In this document: piece after piece, positions 25,275-34,792 of the stretch
Numbering within the stretch: the first letter of the stretch is position 1
How the letters are laid out: every line of letters begins with the position of its first letter
Assembly: GCA_963784195.1 (NCBI GenBank)
Contig: CAWARA010000018.1
Span: 434,001-498,000, forward strand
Reading direction: 5' to 3'
DNA from: CAVQAH01 sp963784195
GTDB lineage: Bacteria > Acidobacteriota > Vicinamibacteria > Vicinamibacterales > 2-12-FULL-66-21
DNA length: 64,000 nucleotides
The notes under the pieces: model-generated
Told to the model about the DNA's origin: nothing
Database searches by the model: none
Seen by the model: the letters and a program-made list of their open reading frames with translations, nothing else
Made by a program: the position numbers and the translations under genes

Positions 25275-28166
25275 ATGAGCACATCGACATCGCAACCTTC
25301 ATCGGTCGCCAACCCTGTGGCTTCGCTCACGCAGTTCGGTCAGTCGGTCTGGCTGGACTTCATTCGCCGGAGCCTGATCGCCGGTGGTGAGCTGAAGCGT
25401 CTGGTGGACGAGGACTCGCTCGGTGGCGTGACCTCGAACCCCGCGATCTTCGAGAAAGCCATCGACGGCAGCAACGACTACGCGGCAGCGATACACGATA
25501 TTTCGGGCGAGTCTGCTATCTTTCTGGTCCAAGGAAATCTACGAGCAGCTGGCGGTCAAGGACATTCAGGACGCCGCCGATGTACTTGCGCGGCGTTTAC
25601 GACAGAACGTCGTCACACGACGGTTACGTGAGCCTGGAGGTCTCGCCGGACCTCGCGCACGATACCGCGGGCACGCTCGCCGAGGCTCGGCTCCTCTGGA
25701 AAGCCGTGTCGCGCCCGAATGTGATGATCAAGGTTCCGGCGACGCCAGCGGGGCTTCCCGCCATCCGGACGCTCATCGGCGAGGGCATCAACGTCAACGT
25801 GACGCTGCTCTTTGCCCGCGACGCGTACGAGTCGGTGGCCGATGCGTTCATCGCCGGGCTCGAAGCGCGCGCCGCGGCCGGGCAGCCGCTGGGGCACGTG
25901 GCCAGCGTGGCCAGTTTCTTCGTCAGCCGAATCGATACCGCTGTGGACGCCCTGCTCGAGGAGAAACTGAAGTCCGCCGAAGGGGAAGAGAAGAGCCGGA
26001 TCGAGCGACTGCTCGGCAAGGTGGCGATTGCGAATGCGAAGCTGGCCTATCAGAGCTACAAGCACATCTTCTCCGGCGCACGGTGGGACGCACTTCGCGC
26101 GAAGGGCGCCCAGACACAGCGCGTGCTCTGGGCGAGCACGGGCACCAAGAATCCCCGATACCGCGATGTCCTCTACGTCGAGGAGTTGATCGGACCGGAC
26201 ACCGTCAACACCGTCCCGCCCGCGACGTTGACAGCCTTTCGCGATCACGGTCACCCGCGCGCAAGCCTCGACGAAGGCGTGGCCGACGCGACGAGCGTGC
26301 TGGCCGATCTGCACGCCCTCGGCATCTCGCTGAAGAAAGTCACCGAAGACCTGCTGGTCGAAGGCCTGAAGATGTTCGTAGACGCGTTTGCGAAGCTTCT
26401 GAGCGCCGTCGAGCGACGCTGCCGCGAAGCCAACACCGCCCGCATCAACGCGCAGTCCCACGTGCTTCCGTCAGCTCTTCAGACCGAGCTGACCGCACGT
26501 TTGAAGGAGTGGGACGCGCAGGGTGGCACGAGGCGGCTTTTCGCCGGCGATGCGTCGCTTTGGACCGGTCAGGACGAGGCCAACTGGATCGGGTGGCTGC
26601 GCGATCGTGGATCGCGAGCTGCGACGACCTGAAGCCGCTGTTCGAAATCCAGCAGGAAGCGCGAGACGAGCGGTTTTCGCACAGGCGTTGTTGCTCGGCA
26701 TGGGGGGCTCCAGCCTCTGCCCGGAAGTGTGGAAGGAGACGTTCGGGACTGTCGCGGGCTCCCGGAGCTCTTCGTCCTCGACTCCACCGATCCCGCCCAG
26801 ATACGGACCCTCGAAAAGAAGATCGACCTTGCTCGCGCGATGTTCATCGTCTCGAGCAAGTCAGGCAGCACGCTCGAGCCCAACATCTTCAAGGCCTACT
26901 TCTTCGATCGCGTGAAGCAGGCGGTCGGCGATCGAGCGGGCAGCCGATTCGTGGCCGTGACCGATCCTGGTTCTCACCTCGACCAGGAGGCACGCGCCAG
27001 CGGTTTCCGTCACGTCTTTGCCGGCGTGAAGAGCGTCGGGGGACGCTACTCGGCGCTCTCCAACTTCGGCTTGGTGCCCGCGGCCGTGATGGGCCTCGAC
27101 GTGGAGACGACTCCTGGACGAGGCGAAGCGCATGCTCAATGCCTGCGCGCCCAGGCGTTCCCGCGGAGGAGAATCCTGGCCTCGTGCTCGGAACGATTCT
27201 GGGCGTCGCGGCGAATCACGGGATCGACAAGCTGACGTTGATCGCCTCGCCGGGTATCTACGACCTCGGCGCGTGGCTCGAACAACTCATCGCCGAGTCG
27301 ACGGGCAAGGATGGCAAAGGGATCATCCCGGTCGATAGAGAGGCCGTCGCTCCGCCATCGGCATATGGCGACGATCGTCTGTTCGCGTATCTCCGTCTCG
27401 AAGAGGCCGCAGATGAGGCCCAGGACGCTGCGGTTGCTGCTCTCGAGAAAGCGGGAAAGCCCGTCGTGACGATTCGCGTCGCGAAAAAGTACGACCTCGG
27501 CGAGGAGTTCGTGCGTTGGGAAATCGCGACAGCCATCGCGGGCGCGCTCATCGGCATCCATCCCTTCAACCAGCCCGACGTCGAGGCGAGCAAGCTCGTC
27601 ACGAAGGCGTTGACCAGCGAATACGAAACGAGCGGAAACCTTCCTTCGGAGACCCCCTTCTACGAAGGCGAGGGCGTGCGGCTATTCGCTGACGCGAAGA
27701 ACGTCGCCGCCCTCAAACAGTCAGTGGGTCAGGCCCCGTCGCTCGCCGGCTATCTGAAGGCGCATCTCGATCGCGTGACCGCCGGCGACTATTTCGCGCT
27801 GCTGGCCTACATCGAAATGAACGCCGCCAACGAAGCGGCGCTTCAGCGTTCCCGGCATCGCGTACGCGACCGGAAGGCGTGGCCACTTGCCTCGGCTTCG
27901 GGCCGCGGTTCCTCCATTCGACCGGCCAGGGTTACAAGGGCGGCCCCAACAGCGGCGTGTTCCTCCAGATCACGTGCGACGACGCGCTGGATTTGCCGGT
28001 GCCTGGCCAGAAGTACACCTTCGGCATCGTCAAGGCCGCCCAGGCGCGCGGCGACTTTCAGGTGCTGGCCGAGCGCAATCGTCGCGCGCTCAGGGTCCAT
28101 CTCGGTCCGGATGTGGCCTCGGGACTCAAAACTCTCCAGTCAGCGATGGATCAGGCGCTGGCCTGA
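25275..28166 (+). CDS. tal-pgi: bifunctional transaldolase / glucose-6-phosphate isomerase (reading frame broken by about eight frameshifts)
   Basis: The N-terminal half is transaldolase: MSTSTSQPSSVANPVASLTQ, DSLGGVTSNPAIFEKAIDGS, then NVMIKVPATPAGLPAIRTLI with the Schiff-base Lys, and ILGTKN-like text WASTGTKNPRYRDVLYVEEL. The C-terminal half is phosphoglucose isomerase: FAQALLLGMGGSSLCPEVWK, the sugar-phosphate motif VSSKSGSTLEPNIFKAYFFD, and HSTGQGYKGGPNSGVFLQI near the end. Total length is about 950 residues, which fits the known fusion. The frame changes at about 25520, 25580, 26600, 26632, 26690, 26755, 27110 and 27860, each without loss of conserved text, so I treat it as one gene with sequencing indels. 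It links fructose-6-phosphate use by both enzymes in one chain. Confidence 0.85.
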
Positions 28167-28175
28167 TCACGGCGA

Positions 28176-29198
28176 ATGAGCAGACACATGCAACTTGGAA
28201 TGGTAGGACTCGGCCGGATGGGCGCCAACATGGTGCGCCGCCTGATGCAAGGCGGACACACGTGCGTCGTTCACGACGTCTCCGCTGATGCGGTTGCGGC
28301 GCTCGTCAAGGATGGCGCCGCAGGTTCGGCATCTCTCGAGGAGTTCGTCGGCAAGATCGCGAAGCCCCGCGCCATCTGCCTGATGCTCCCCGCCGCGATT
28401 GTCGACACCATCCTCGACAAGGTCGTCGCGCATCTCGATAAGGACGACGTGGTGATTGATGGAGGCAACTCGCATTATCACGACGACATCGCGCGCGCGA
28501 AGCGGCTGCAACCCAAGGGCATCCATTATGTGGACATGGGCACGAGCGGCGGCGTCTGGGGTCTCGAACGCGGCTACTGCCTGATGATCGGCGGCGAGAA
28601 CGACGTCGTGAAACGTCTCGATCCGATTTTCAAGACGCTCGCGCCCGGCCCTGGTGAGATTCCCAGGACTCCTGGCCGCGAGAAACTCGGCGGTACCGCC
28701 GAGCACGGCTACCTGCACTGCGGGCCCGCCGGCGCCGGCCACTTCGTGAAGATGATCCACAACGGGATCGAATACGGGTTGATGGCGGCCTATGCCGAGG
28801 GCCTCAACATCCTGAAGAACGCCGACATCGGCAAGCGATCGCACGAGAAGGATGCGGAAACGACACCGCTCCGGAATCCCGAGCACTATCAGTACAACTT
28901 CAACCTCGCGGACATTACCGAATTGTGGCGCCGCGGCAGCGTCGTCAGTTCCTGGCTGCTCGACCTGACGGCGCAAGCGCTGGCCAGCGATCCCGGCCTC
29001 GACAAGTTCGGTGGCAAGGTCTCCGACTCGGGAGAAGGGCGGTGGACCGTGGCTGCCGCGAACGACGTTGGCGTGCCAGCCCACGTCTTGACCGCCTCGC
29101 TCTTCGAGCGGTTCGCATCGCGTGGTCTGGATCTCTTCCAGAACAAGGTGCTTTCCGCCATGCGCTTCGGCTTCGGCGGTCACGTCGAGAAGAAATAG
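28176..29198 (+). CDS. gnd: 6-phosphogluconate dehydrogenase, decarboxylating (short, NAD-type class)
   Basis: 340 residues, matching the short class (YqeC/GntZ-like) and not the 470-residue dimeric class. The Rossmann motif is at the N-terminus (LGMVGLGRMGANMVRRLMQG). The substrate-binding text is GTSGGVWGLERGYCLMIGG, and the catalytic Lys/Asn segment is GPAGAGHFVKMIHNGIEYGL. The enzyme oxidises 6-phosphogluconate to ribulose-5-phosphate with release of carbon dioxide. The start at 28176 is nine bases from the tal-pgi stop; an ATG at 28188 (MQLGMVGL) would fit the family equally well. It is followed three bases later by zwf. No gene for 6-phosphogluconolactonase is present in the cluster. 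Confidence 0.93.
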   Translation: MSRHMQLGMVGLGRMGANMVRRLMQGGHTCVVHDVSADAVAALVKDGAAGSASLEEFVGKIAKPRAICLMLPAAIVDTILDKVVAHLDKDDVVIDGGNSHYHDDIARAKRLQPKGIHYVDMGTSGGVWGLERGYCLMIGGENDVVKRLDPIFKTLAPGPGEIPRTPGREKLGGTAEHGYLHCGPAGAGHFVKMIHNGIEYGLMAAYAEGLNILKNADIGKRSHEKDAETTPLRNPEHYQYNFNLADITELWRRGSVVSSWLLDLTAQALASDPGLDKFGGKVSDSGEGRWTVAAANDVGVPAHVLTASLFERFASRGLDLFQNKVLSAMRFGFGGHVEKK

Positions 29199-29201
29199 CG
29201 C

Positions 29202-30578
29202 ATGGGGAAGCTGCGCTCGGACGCCCTGGTTTTCTTCGGCGCTACCGGCGATCTCGCGTATAAGAAGATTTTTCCTGCGTTGCAGGCGATGGCCCGTCGC
29301 GGCAAGCTGGACTTTCCGGTCGTGGGCGTCGCCAAGTCGTCGTGGACCCGCGCCCAGCTGGTAGAGCGTGCGCGCGCGTCACTCACCGAGCACGGCGGCG
29401 GCGTGGATCCGGAGGCGTTTGCGAAGCTCGAGGCACAGCTTCGCTACGTGGACGGCGACTACAACGACGCGGAGACGTTCAAGCGGCTGCGCGCCGAGCT
29501 CGAGGGCAGCCACCATCCCGCTCATTACCTCGCGATCCCGCCCAGCATGTTCCCAACGGTGGTGAGTCGCCTCGCCGAAGTGACGGCGACACACGACGCA
29601 CGCGTGATCGTCGAGAAGCCCTTCGGTCGCGATTTGGAGTCGGCGCGGGAACTGAATCAGATCCTCCGCCAGTACTTCCCGGAGGAGGCTATCTTCCGGA
29701 TCGACCACTATCTCGGCAAGGAAGCGGTCCAGAACATTCTCTACTTCCGATTCGCCAACGCGTTTCTCGAACCGATCTGGAATCGCAATTACATCGAGAA
29801 CGTGCAGATCACGATGGCCGAGGACTTCGGCGTGAAGGGGCGCGGCAAGTTCTACGACGAGACCGGGGTGATCCGCGACGTCATCCAGAATCACCTGCTC
29901 CAGATTGTCAGCTACCTGGCAATGGAAGCACCATCGTCGACTTATGCCGAAGCGATCCGTGATGAGCAGGCGAAGGTGCTGCGAACGATCAGGCCCATGA
30001 GCGCCGAGAACGTCACGCGTGGCCAGTTCCGCGGTTATCGCGACGAGCCCGGCGTCGCCAAAGACTCACAGGTGGCGACGTACGCAGCCCTGCGTCTGCA
30101 CGTCGACTCCTGGCGCTGGGCAGGTGTCCCGTTCTACGTGCGCGCGGGCAAGAACCTGTCGGTCACCACCACCGAGGTGTTCATCGAGTTCAAGCTGCCT
30201 CCGCAGGTCGTGTTCGCGGAAGCCGTTCCTTCAAGGGGCAACCACGTTCGCTTCCGGCTGAATCCCCAGGTCGCGATTGCGATTGGCGCACGAGCGAAGC
30301 GCCCCGGCGAAGGCATGGGTGGACGGCCGGTGGAGCTCTCGGTCGTGGAACATCCGCTCGAGGGCCGCCTCGGAGACTACGAGCGGCTCCTCGGCGATGC
30401 GGTCGCTGGCGACTCGACGCTCTTCGCCCGTCAGGACGTCGTCGAGGCGGCCTGGGCGATCGTCGATCCCCTCATCAAGAACCCGGGCCCTGTCTTCGAG
30501 TACGAACCTGGATCGTGGGGACCACCGCAAGCGGACCGGCTCGTGAGTGACGTGGGAGGTTGGAATACGCCCCAATGA
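29202..30578 (+). CDS. zwf: glucose-6-phosphate dehydrogenase
   Basis: 458 residues. The nucleotide-binding motif is FFGATGDLAYKKIFPALQAM; the substrate-binding signature RIDHYLGKEAVQNILYFRF, with the catalytic His, is at about residue 165. Further conserved text is IEKPFG-like VEKPFGRDLESARELN and WNRNYIENVQITMAEDFG. The enzyme commits glucose-6-phosphate to the oxidative pentose phosphate pathway and supplies NADPH (or NADH). It starts three bases after gnd and its last four bases overlap the start of the histidine phosphatase (ATGA), so the operon continues. The glucose-6-phosphate substrate is the product of the isomerase half of the upstream fusion. Confidence 0.96.
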   Translation: MGKLRSDALVFFGATGDLAYKKIFPALQAMARRGKLDFPVVGVAKSSWTRAQLVERARASLTEHGGGVDPEAFAKLEAQLRYVDGDYNDAETFKRLRAELEGSHHPAHYLAIPPSMFPTVVSRLAEVTATHDARVIVEKPFGRDLESARELNQILRQYFPEEAIFRIDHYLGKEAVQNILYFRFANAFLEPIWNRNYIENVQITMAEDFGVKGRGKFYDETGVIRDVIQNHLLQIVSYLAMEAPSSTYAEAIRDEQAKVLRTIRPMSAENVTRGQFRGYRDEPGVAKDSQVATYAALRLHVDSWRWAGVPFYVRAGKNLSVTTTEVFIEFKLPPQVVFAEAVPSRGNHVRFRLNPQVAIAIGARAKRPGEGMGGRPVELSVVEHPLEGRLGDYERLLGDAVAGDSTLFARQDVVEAAWAIVDPLIKNPGPVFEYEPGSWGPPQADRLVSDVGGWNTPQ

Positions 30579-31264
30579 CGACACGGCTTCTTCTGGTTCG
30601 TCACGGCTCGACTCAACTGACATCCGAGAACCGTTTTTCGGGTGCCGTAGGTGTCGAATTGTCCGACGAAGGGCGCGAGCAAACGCGGCTCCTCGCCGAA
30701 CGCCTGCAGCCGGAAAAGATCGCTGCGGTCTATTGCAGTCCGCTGAGCAGAACCGTGGAGACCGCGAAGATCCTCGGCGAACCACACAAGCTTTCGGCTA
30801 TACCGAAGCAGGGGTTGGAGGAGATCAGTCACGGCCGCTGGGAAGGCCTGACGCGTCAGGAGGTCGAGGAGCGGTTTCCCGGCGAGTACGAACAGTGGGA
30901 GGCCGATCCGTTCACGTACGCGCCGGTCGGCGCCGAATCAGGCGTGGCGGTGCTGGCGCGGGCGCTTCCGGTCATCCGCGAGATCGTCGTCGCCCACAAG
31001 GATCAGTGCGTGGTCGTGGTCTCGCACAAAGCGACGCTGCGTCTCGTCATCTCCAGCCTGCTCGGCTTCGACGCCCGCGGCTACCGCGATCGTCTCGACC
31101 AATCGCCTGCCTGCCTCAACATCGTCGAATTCAAGGACCCGGTACGCGCGCGCCTGATGCTGTTCAACGACATCTCGCACTATCAAGACACGCCGCGCCT
31201 CGCGATGTCACATCTCTCGAAGTGGTGGGATCATCCTCACGGCGATGATCGCCGTGGTTCGTAG
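30575..31264 (+). CDS. histidine phosphatase family protein (phosphoglycerate mutase-like)
   Basis: 229 residues. The catalytic RHG motif is in LLLVRHGSTQLTSENRFSGA, the second Arg in YCSPLSRTVETAKILG, the acidic residue in EEISHGRWEGLTRQEVEERF, and the second His in CVVVVSHKATLRLVISSLLG. The start at 30575 overlaps the zwf stop by four bases, and its 3' end lies in the left arm of an inverted repeat (31252-31341), which codes its last residues (RGS). The phosphatase may act on a sugar phosphate connected with the pathway, or be a 2,3-bisphosphoglycerate-independent class member; the sequence does not decide. Confidence 0.86.
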   Translation: MTTRLLLVRHGSTQLTSENRFSGAVGVELSDEGREQTRLLAERLQPEKIAAVYCSPLSRTVETAKILGEPHKLSAIPKQGLEEISHGRWEGLTRQEVEERFPGEYEQWEADPFTYAPVGAESGVAVLARALPVIREIVVAHKDQCVVVVSHKATLRLVISSLLGFDARGYRDRLDQSPACLNIVEFKDPVRARLMLFNDISHYQDTPRLAMSHLSKWWDHPHGDDRRGS

Positions 31265-31341
31265 CTCGTAGCTCGTTGCTCGTAGAGCCAATCCGTCCGC
31301 CGAAGCATTTCGAGCTACGAGCCACGAACTACGAACCACGG
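31252..31341. repeat. REP-like imperfect palindrome, about 31-bp arms
   Basis: The left arm starts CCGTGGTTCGTAGCTCG at 31252 and goes on in units of seven (CGTAGCT, CGTAGCT, CGTTGCT, CGTAGAG). The right arm at 31311-31341 begins CGAGCTACGAGCCACG and ends CGAACCACGG; its complement matches the left arm with few mismatches. The loop is about 28 bases. The left arm overlaps the end of the histidine phosphatase gene, so the repeat also codes protein. It lies between the convergent phosphatase and cydB genes and could end both transcripts. Confidence 0.82.
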
Positions 31342-31368
31342 ACTACGGCAGCTTTGTCGGGTTCTCAG

Positions 31369-32415
31369 TCAGTAGCCCTCTCTGCCAGTCGCGGCAATAG
31401 CCTTGCCCCGATGAATCCGGAACAGCACTACGAAGTAGAGAACGGCCAGCGGAAATCCGAGTATCCACCACGAGAATGCGATTTGAAGACTCGTATGCGG
31501 CGAGCTCGAGTTATGGGCCGTCAGCGAGCGCGCGCTGTCGTCGATGGATCTCAACATCACGGGGAAGAGGCACGCGGCGGTCGCCGTGAGCATGCCGGCC
31601 AGAAAGGCACACGAGCCGAGAAAGGCCCTCAGGTCGCTCCTGTTGCGCAGGCTCAGTCCGACCGTCACCAGGCCTGTCACGGCGACGAGCACCGGGAGCC
31701 ACGCGAGCGGCCGGCTGGCCAACGCGGCGAAGAGGTCGGCGTTGACGACGTAGGTCAGCGCTGTGGCCAGTGGCCAGAGGACCGCGACGGCACCATAAAG
31801 GACGGCGGCAACTCTTCGGCTGCGTGCCTGCACAGGGCCATCCGTTCTCCACGCGAGAAATGTTGCGCCGTGTCCCGAAATCGCGAGCAGGCCGAACACA
31901 CCAGCGAGAACCGTGTACCAGTCAAGGATCCCGACCGGCGGCCGCGCGCTGAAATCTGTGAAGAGCATCAGTGAGAAGTAGCCCTGCGCGTCGATCGGCA
32001 AGCCGCGGATGAGATTGCCAAGTGCCGCTCCGAACAGCACAGGCAACAGGGTGCTCCCAACACAAAACACACTGTCCCAGGCTGTCCGCCAGAGCGGGTG
32101 GTCGAGGTGACTCCTGAACTCGATCGAGATACCCCGCAAGATCAGCGACCAGAGCACCAGAAAGATCGCGAAGTAGAAGCCGGACAGACCGGACGCTAGC
32201 ACTGGCGGAAACGCCACGAACAGCGCGCCGCCCGTGGCCAGGAGCCATACCTCGTTGCCATCCCAGAACGGACCGATCGCTGCGAAGACCTCTCGGCGCT
32301 CTGTATCGGTGCGCGCGACGAACAGATGGACTGCACCTGCGCCCAGATCGAACCCATCGAGCACGACGTAGGCCGTCAGCATCACCGCGGTAATGGCGAA
32401 CCAGATCTCAACCAC
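31369..32415 (-). CDS. cydB: cytochrome bd ubiquinol oxidase subunit II
   Basis: 348 residues with about eight membrane helices. The N-terminal signature of the family is seen in AYVVLDGFDLGAGAVHLFV and in FWDGNEVWLLATGGALFVAF. The subunit pairs with CydA in the inner membrane and forms the quinol:oxygen oxidoreductase without proton pumping. The start at 32415 overlaps the end of cydA by eight bases, so the two are coupled. No cydX-like small ORF was recognised after it; the repeat at 31252-31341 follows. Confidence 0.95.
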   Translation of the reverse strand: MVEIWFAITAVMLTAYVVLDGFDLGAGAVHLFVARTDTERREVFAAIGPFWDGNEVWLLATGGALFVAFPPVLASGLSGFYFAIFLVLWSLILRGISIEFRSHLDHPLWRTAWDSVFCVGSTLLPVLFGAALGNLIRGLPIDAQGYFSLMLFTDFSARPPVGILDWYTVLAGVFGLLAISGHGATFLAWRTDGPVQARSRRVAAVLYGAVAVLWPLATALTYVVNADLFAALASRPLAWLPVLVAVTGLVTVGLSLRNRSDLRAFLGSCAFLAGMLTATAACLFPVMLRSIDDSARSLTAHNSSSPHTSLQIAFSWWILGFPLAVLYFVVLFRIHRGKAIAATGREGY

Positions 32416-33784
32416 GATTCGCCTCCACCGGCGCGTGCGTCAACGTGTTTGGTCCGTGCCCATCGAGTGGCGAGGGTCCGTGGGCGATCTCGCGGCCGAT
32501 CAGATACAGGAACAGCAACCCCAGCACGAAGTAGAGGCCGGCGAACCCGATCAGCGTGAACAGAACCGTGCCGGAATGGACGGTCGGGCTCGCGCCCTGT
32601 GACGTTCTCATCAAGCCGTAAATCAGCCACGGTTGCCGCCCGAGCTCCGTCGTCATCCATCCCGCCGTGTTCGCGATGTATGGAAAAGGAAAGGCGAGCA
32701 TGAGGATCCAGAGCATTGGCCTGTTGCGGAGGAGCGAATCACGCCAGAGCAGCAGCGCTGCGACGCTCATCACGAAAATGAACAGCGTGCCCAGCCCGGC
32801 CATCACGTGGAACGCGTAGTAGAGGAGCTCGATGTTGTCGGGCCACGTGTCCTGTGGGAACTTGTCGAGGCCGGGAACGTTGGCGTGGAACGTCCCGAAC
32901 GCAAGAAAGCTGAGAAATCCCGGCACGACGATCGGGTTGTCCAGCCGCTTCTCCCTGACGTTCGGTTGACCGATCAGCACGATGCCAGCCATGGGTCCGC
33001 TCTCGAAGCGTCCCTCCATCGCCGCAAGACTCGCCGGCTGGTGCTTCGCGACGAGCTTGGCCTGCTGATCGCCGGTTGGAAATGCGACGAGCACGCTCGA
33101 GATCGCGCCAGCGATGACTCCCACACGAAGAAAGCGGCGCGCCTGATCGTGATGGGCTTCCTGCAGCGTGTAGTACGCGCCCACCGCTGCCATCACGAAT
33201 GAGGCTGTCACGACGGCGGCGACCATCGTGTGGGCGTACTGCGCGATGGCCCACGGACTCAGGAGGAAGGCCCAGAAATCAACCAGGTAGAGCGCACCGT
33301 TCCCATCGACTGCGTGTCCGACGGGGTATTGCATGAACGCGTTCGTGCAGACAATGAAATAGCCCGACAGCCAGCTGCCGGCGAAGAGCGCCAGCGCCGC
33401 CAGAAAGTGGCCGCGTCGGCCGAGCCGTCGCTCGCCGAACACGAGCAGGCCAAGAAAGCTCGACTCGAGAAAGAACGCGAACAGCCCTTCCATCGCCAGC
33501 GTCTGCCCAATCACGCTGCCGGCGTACTTGGAGAACGCGGCCCAGTTCGTTCCGAACTGGAACTCCATCGGAATGCCGGTGACGACTCCGACAGCGAAGT
33601 TGATGCCGAAGATCCTGATCCAGAACCGCGCCGCGTCGTCCCAGCGGGTATCGCCGGTCCGCAGGCCCGCGGCCTTCATCACCACGATCAGCAGGGCGAG
33701 GCCTATCGTGAGTTGGGGAAAGAGGTAGTGGTAGACGATCGTGAAGGCGAACTGCAGACGATGCCAGACGAGAGGGTCGCTCAT
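32408..33784 (-). CDS. cydA: cytochrome bd ubiquinol oxidase subunit I
   Basis: 458 residues. The start at 33784 gives MSDPLVWHRLQFAFTIVYHY, with the heme-ligand His in the first helices (YLFPQLTIGLALL). The conserved segment GWMTTELGRQPWLIYGLM, a quinol-oxidase hallmark, is near residue 390. The Q-loop is short, as in the CIO-like class, so cyanide tolerance is possible but not shown. The oxidase uses ubiquinol or menaquinol and has high oxygen affinity. An upstream extension to 34000 would put the start inside the divergent gene and adds no helix; it is rejected. A 7-bp dyad at 33811-33829 lies 27-45 bases upstream. Confidence 0.95.
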   Translation of the reverse strand: MSDPLVWHRLQFAFTIVYHYLFPQLTIGLALLIVVMKAAGLRTGDTRWDDAARFWIRIFGINFAVGVVTGIPMEFQFGTNWAAFSKYAGSVIGQTLAMEGLFAFFLESSFLGLLVFGERRLGRRGHFLAALALFAGSWLSGYFIVCTNAFMQYPVGHAVDGNGALYLVDFWAFLLSPWAIAQYAHTMVAAVVTASFVMAAVGAYYTLQEAHHDQARRFLRVGVIAGAISSVLVAFPTGDQQAKLVAKHQPASLAAMEGRFESGPMAGIVLIGQPNVREKRLDNPIVVPGFLSFLAFGTFHANVPGLDKFPQDTWPDNIELLYYAFHVMAGLGTLFIFVMSVAALLLWRDSLLRNRPMLWILMLAFPFPYIANTAGWMTTELGRQPWLIYGLMRTSQGASPTVHSGTVLFTLIGFAGLYFVLGLLFLYLIGREIAHGPSPLDGHGPNTLTHAPVEANRG

Positions 33785-33810
33785 AGGAAGCCACGCTGGC
33801 ACGGGAATCG

Positions 33811-33829
33811 TATCCGAAAGGCTCGGATA
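33811..33829. promoter_or_regulatory. candidate operator for cydAB: TATCCGA-5-TCGGATA dyad
   Basis: TATCCGA (33811-33817) and TCGGATA (33823-33829) are exact inverted copies around AAGGC. The dyad lies 27 bases upstream of the cydA start and inside the 131-base region shared with the divergent outer-membrane gene. Position suits a repressor that blocks cyd transcription. The regulator is unknown; nothing in the window encodes an obvious Rrf2 or FNR protein. Confidence 0.45.
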
Positions 33830-33915
33830 TCTGCTAATTTCGGCAGGGCGACCGAAACTCGGTGGCTTCGAATCACGGCCGACCCCGGCTCGCCAAACGT
33901 TTCTCAGGAGGCTCG

Positions 33916-34767
33916 ATGAGCGTTTTTCGGAGCAGTGTGTCTGCAGTCCTCGTTCTGATGTTCGTGGCAGCGTCAGGTTCGGCGCAAACCCCGCCCGCAA
34001 CCCCCGCCGCCCCCCAGGCGCAAGCCGGATCCGAGGAGCTCGCGAAGCAACTGTCCAACCCCGTGGCGAGCCTCGTCAGCATACCGTTTCAATTCAACTG
34101 GGAAGAGGGCGTCGGGCCTGAGGAAGACTTGCGGTTCGTGCTGAACTTTCAACCGGTGATACCGACGTCGCTGAATTCCGAGTGGAACCTCATCACGCGA
34201 TTCATCCTGCCATTTGTCAGCCAGCCGCCCCTCGTCTCGGGAGGTTCCACCACGGCAGGCACGAGCGACATCGTGCTGTCGATGTTTCTCTCTCCGGCGG
34301 TCCCGCGGCGGTTTGTCTGGGGGGTCGGCCCGGTGTTCTCGCTGCCGACGACGTCGGATCCGTTCCTGGGAAGCGGGAAGTGGTCGATCGGTCCGACCGG
34401 CCTCGTGCTGAAGCAGCATGGCCCGTGGACGTACGGCATGCTGTTCAATCACCTGTGGTCGTTCGCCAGCACCGGGAATACCGAACGCGCGGACGTCAAC
34501 CAGACATTTCTGCAGCCGTTCCTTGCCTACAACACCAAGACGGCAGTGACGTTTTCGATCAACAGCGAGGCCACCGGCAACTGGGAATCCACGACCGACG
34601 AGAACTGGACCATCCCGCTCAACTTCCTCGTGAGCAAGGTGACCAGGCTCGGCATGTTCCCGTTCAGCGTCGGCGGAGGGTTCGGTGTGTTCCTCGCCTC
34701 GCCGGAGGGTGGGCCGGAATGGAAGCTGAGGATCGTGGGAACGGTGATTCTACCGAGGGGACGATAG
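33916..34767 (+). CDS. outer-membrane beta-barrel transporter-like protein (neuromedin U-type annotation)
   Basis: 283 residues. An AGGAGG precedes the ATG at 33916 and a signal peptide follows (MSVFRSSVSAVLVLMFVAAS). The mature protein is beta-rich with alternating hydrophobic and polar residues (LVSIPFQFNWEEGVG; LRFVLNFQPVIPTSL; TYGMLFNHLWSFASTG; TAVTFSINSEATGNWES) as expected for an outer-membrane barrel. Proteins of this kind are often called neuromedin U by error in databases. The substrate is unknown. It is divergent from cydAB and convergent with the MltF-like gene, 25 bases away. An upstream frame to 33862 is open but is not signal-like. Confidence 0.75.
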   Translation: MSVFRSSVSAVLVLMFVAASGSAQTPPATPAAPQAQAGSEELAKQLSNPVASLVSIPFQFNWEEGVGPEEDLRFVLNFQPVIPTSLNSEWNLITRFILPFVSQPPLVSGGSTTAGTSDIVLSMFLSPAVPRRFVWGVGPVFSLPTTSDPFLGSGKWSIGPTGLVLKQHGPWTYGMLFNHLWSFASTGNTERADVNQTFLQPFLAYNTKTAVTFSINSEATGNWESTTDENWTIPLNFLVSKVTRLGMFPFSVGGGFGVFLASPEGGPEWKLRIVGTVILPRGR

Positions 34768-34792
34768 GAATCACCGCAACGTCACTCCCAAT

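Noticed and set aside
28167..29183. A 338-codon minus-strand frame
   Set aside because: Antisense of gnd, no motifs.
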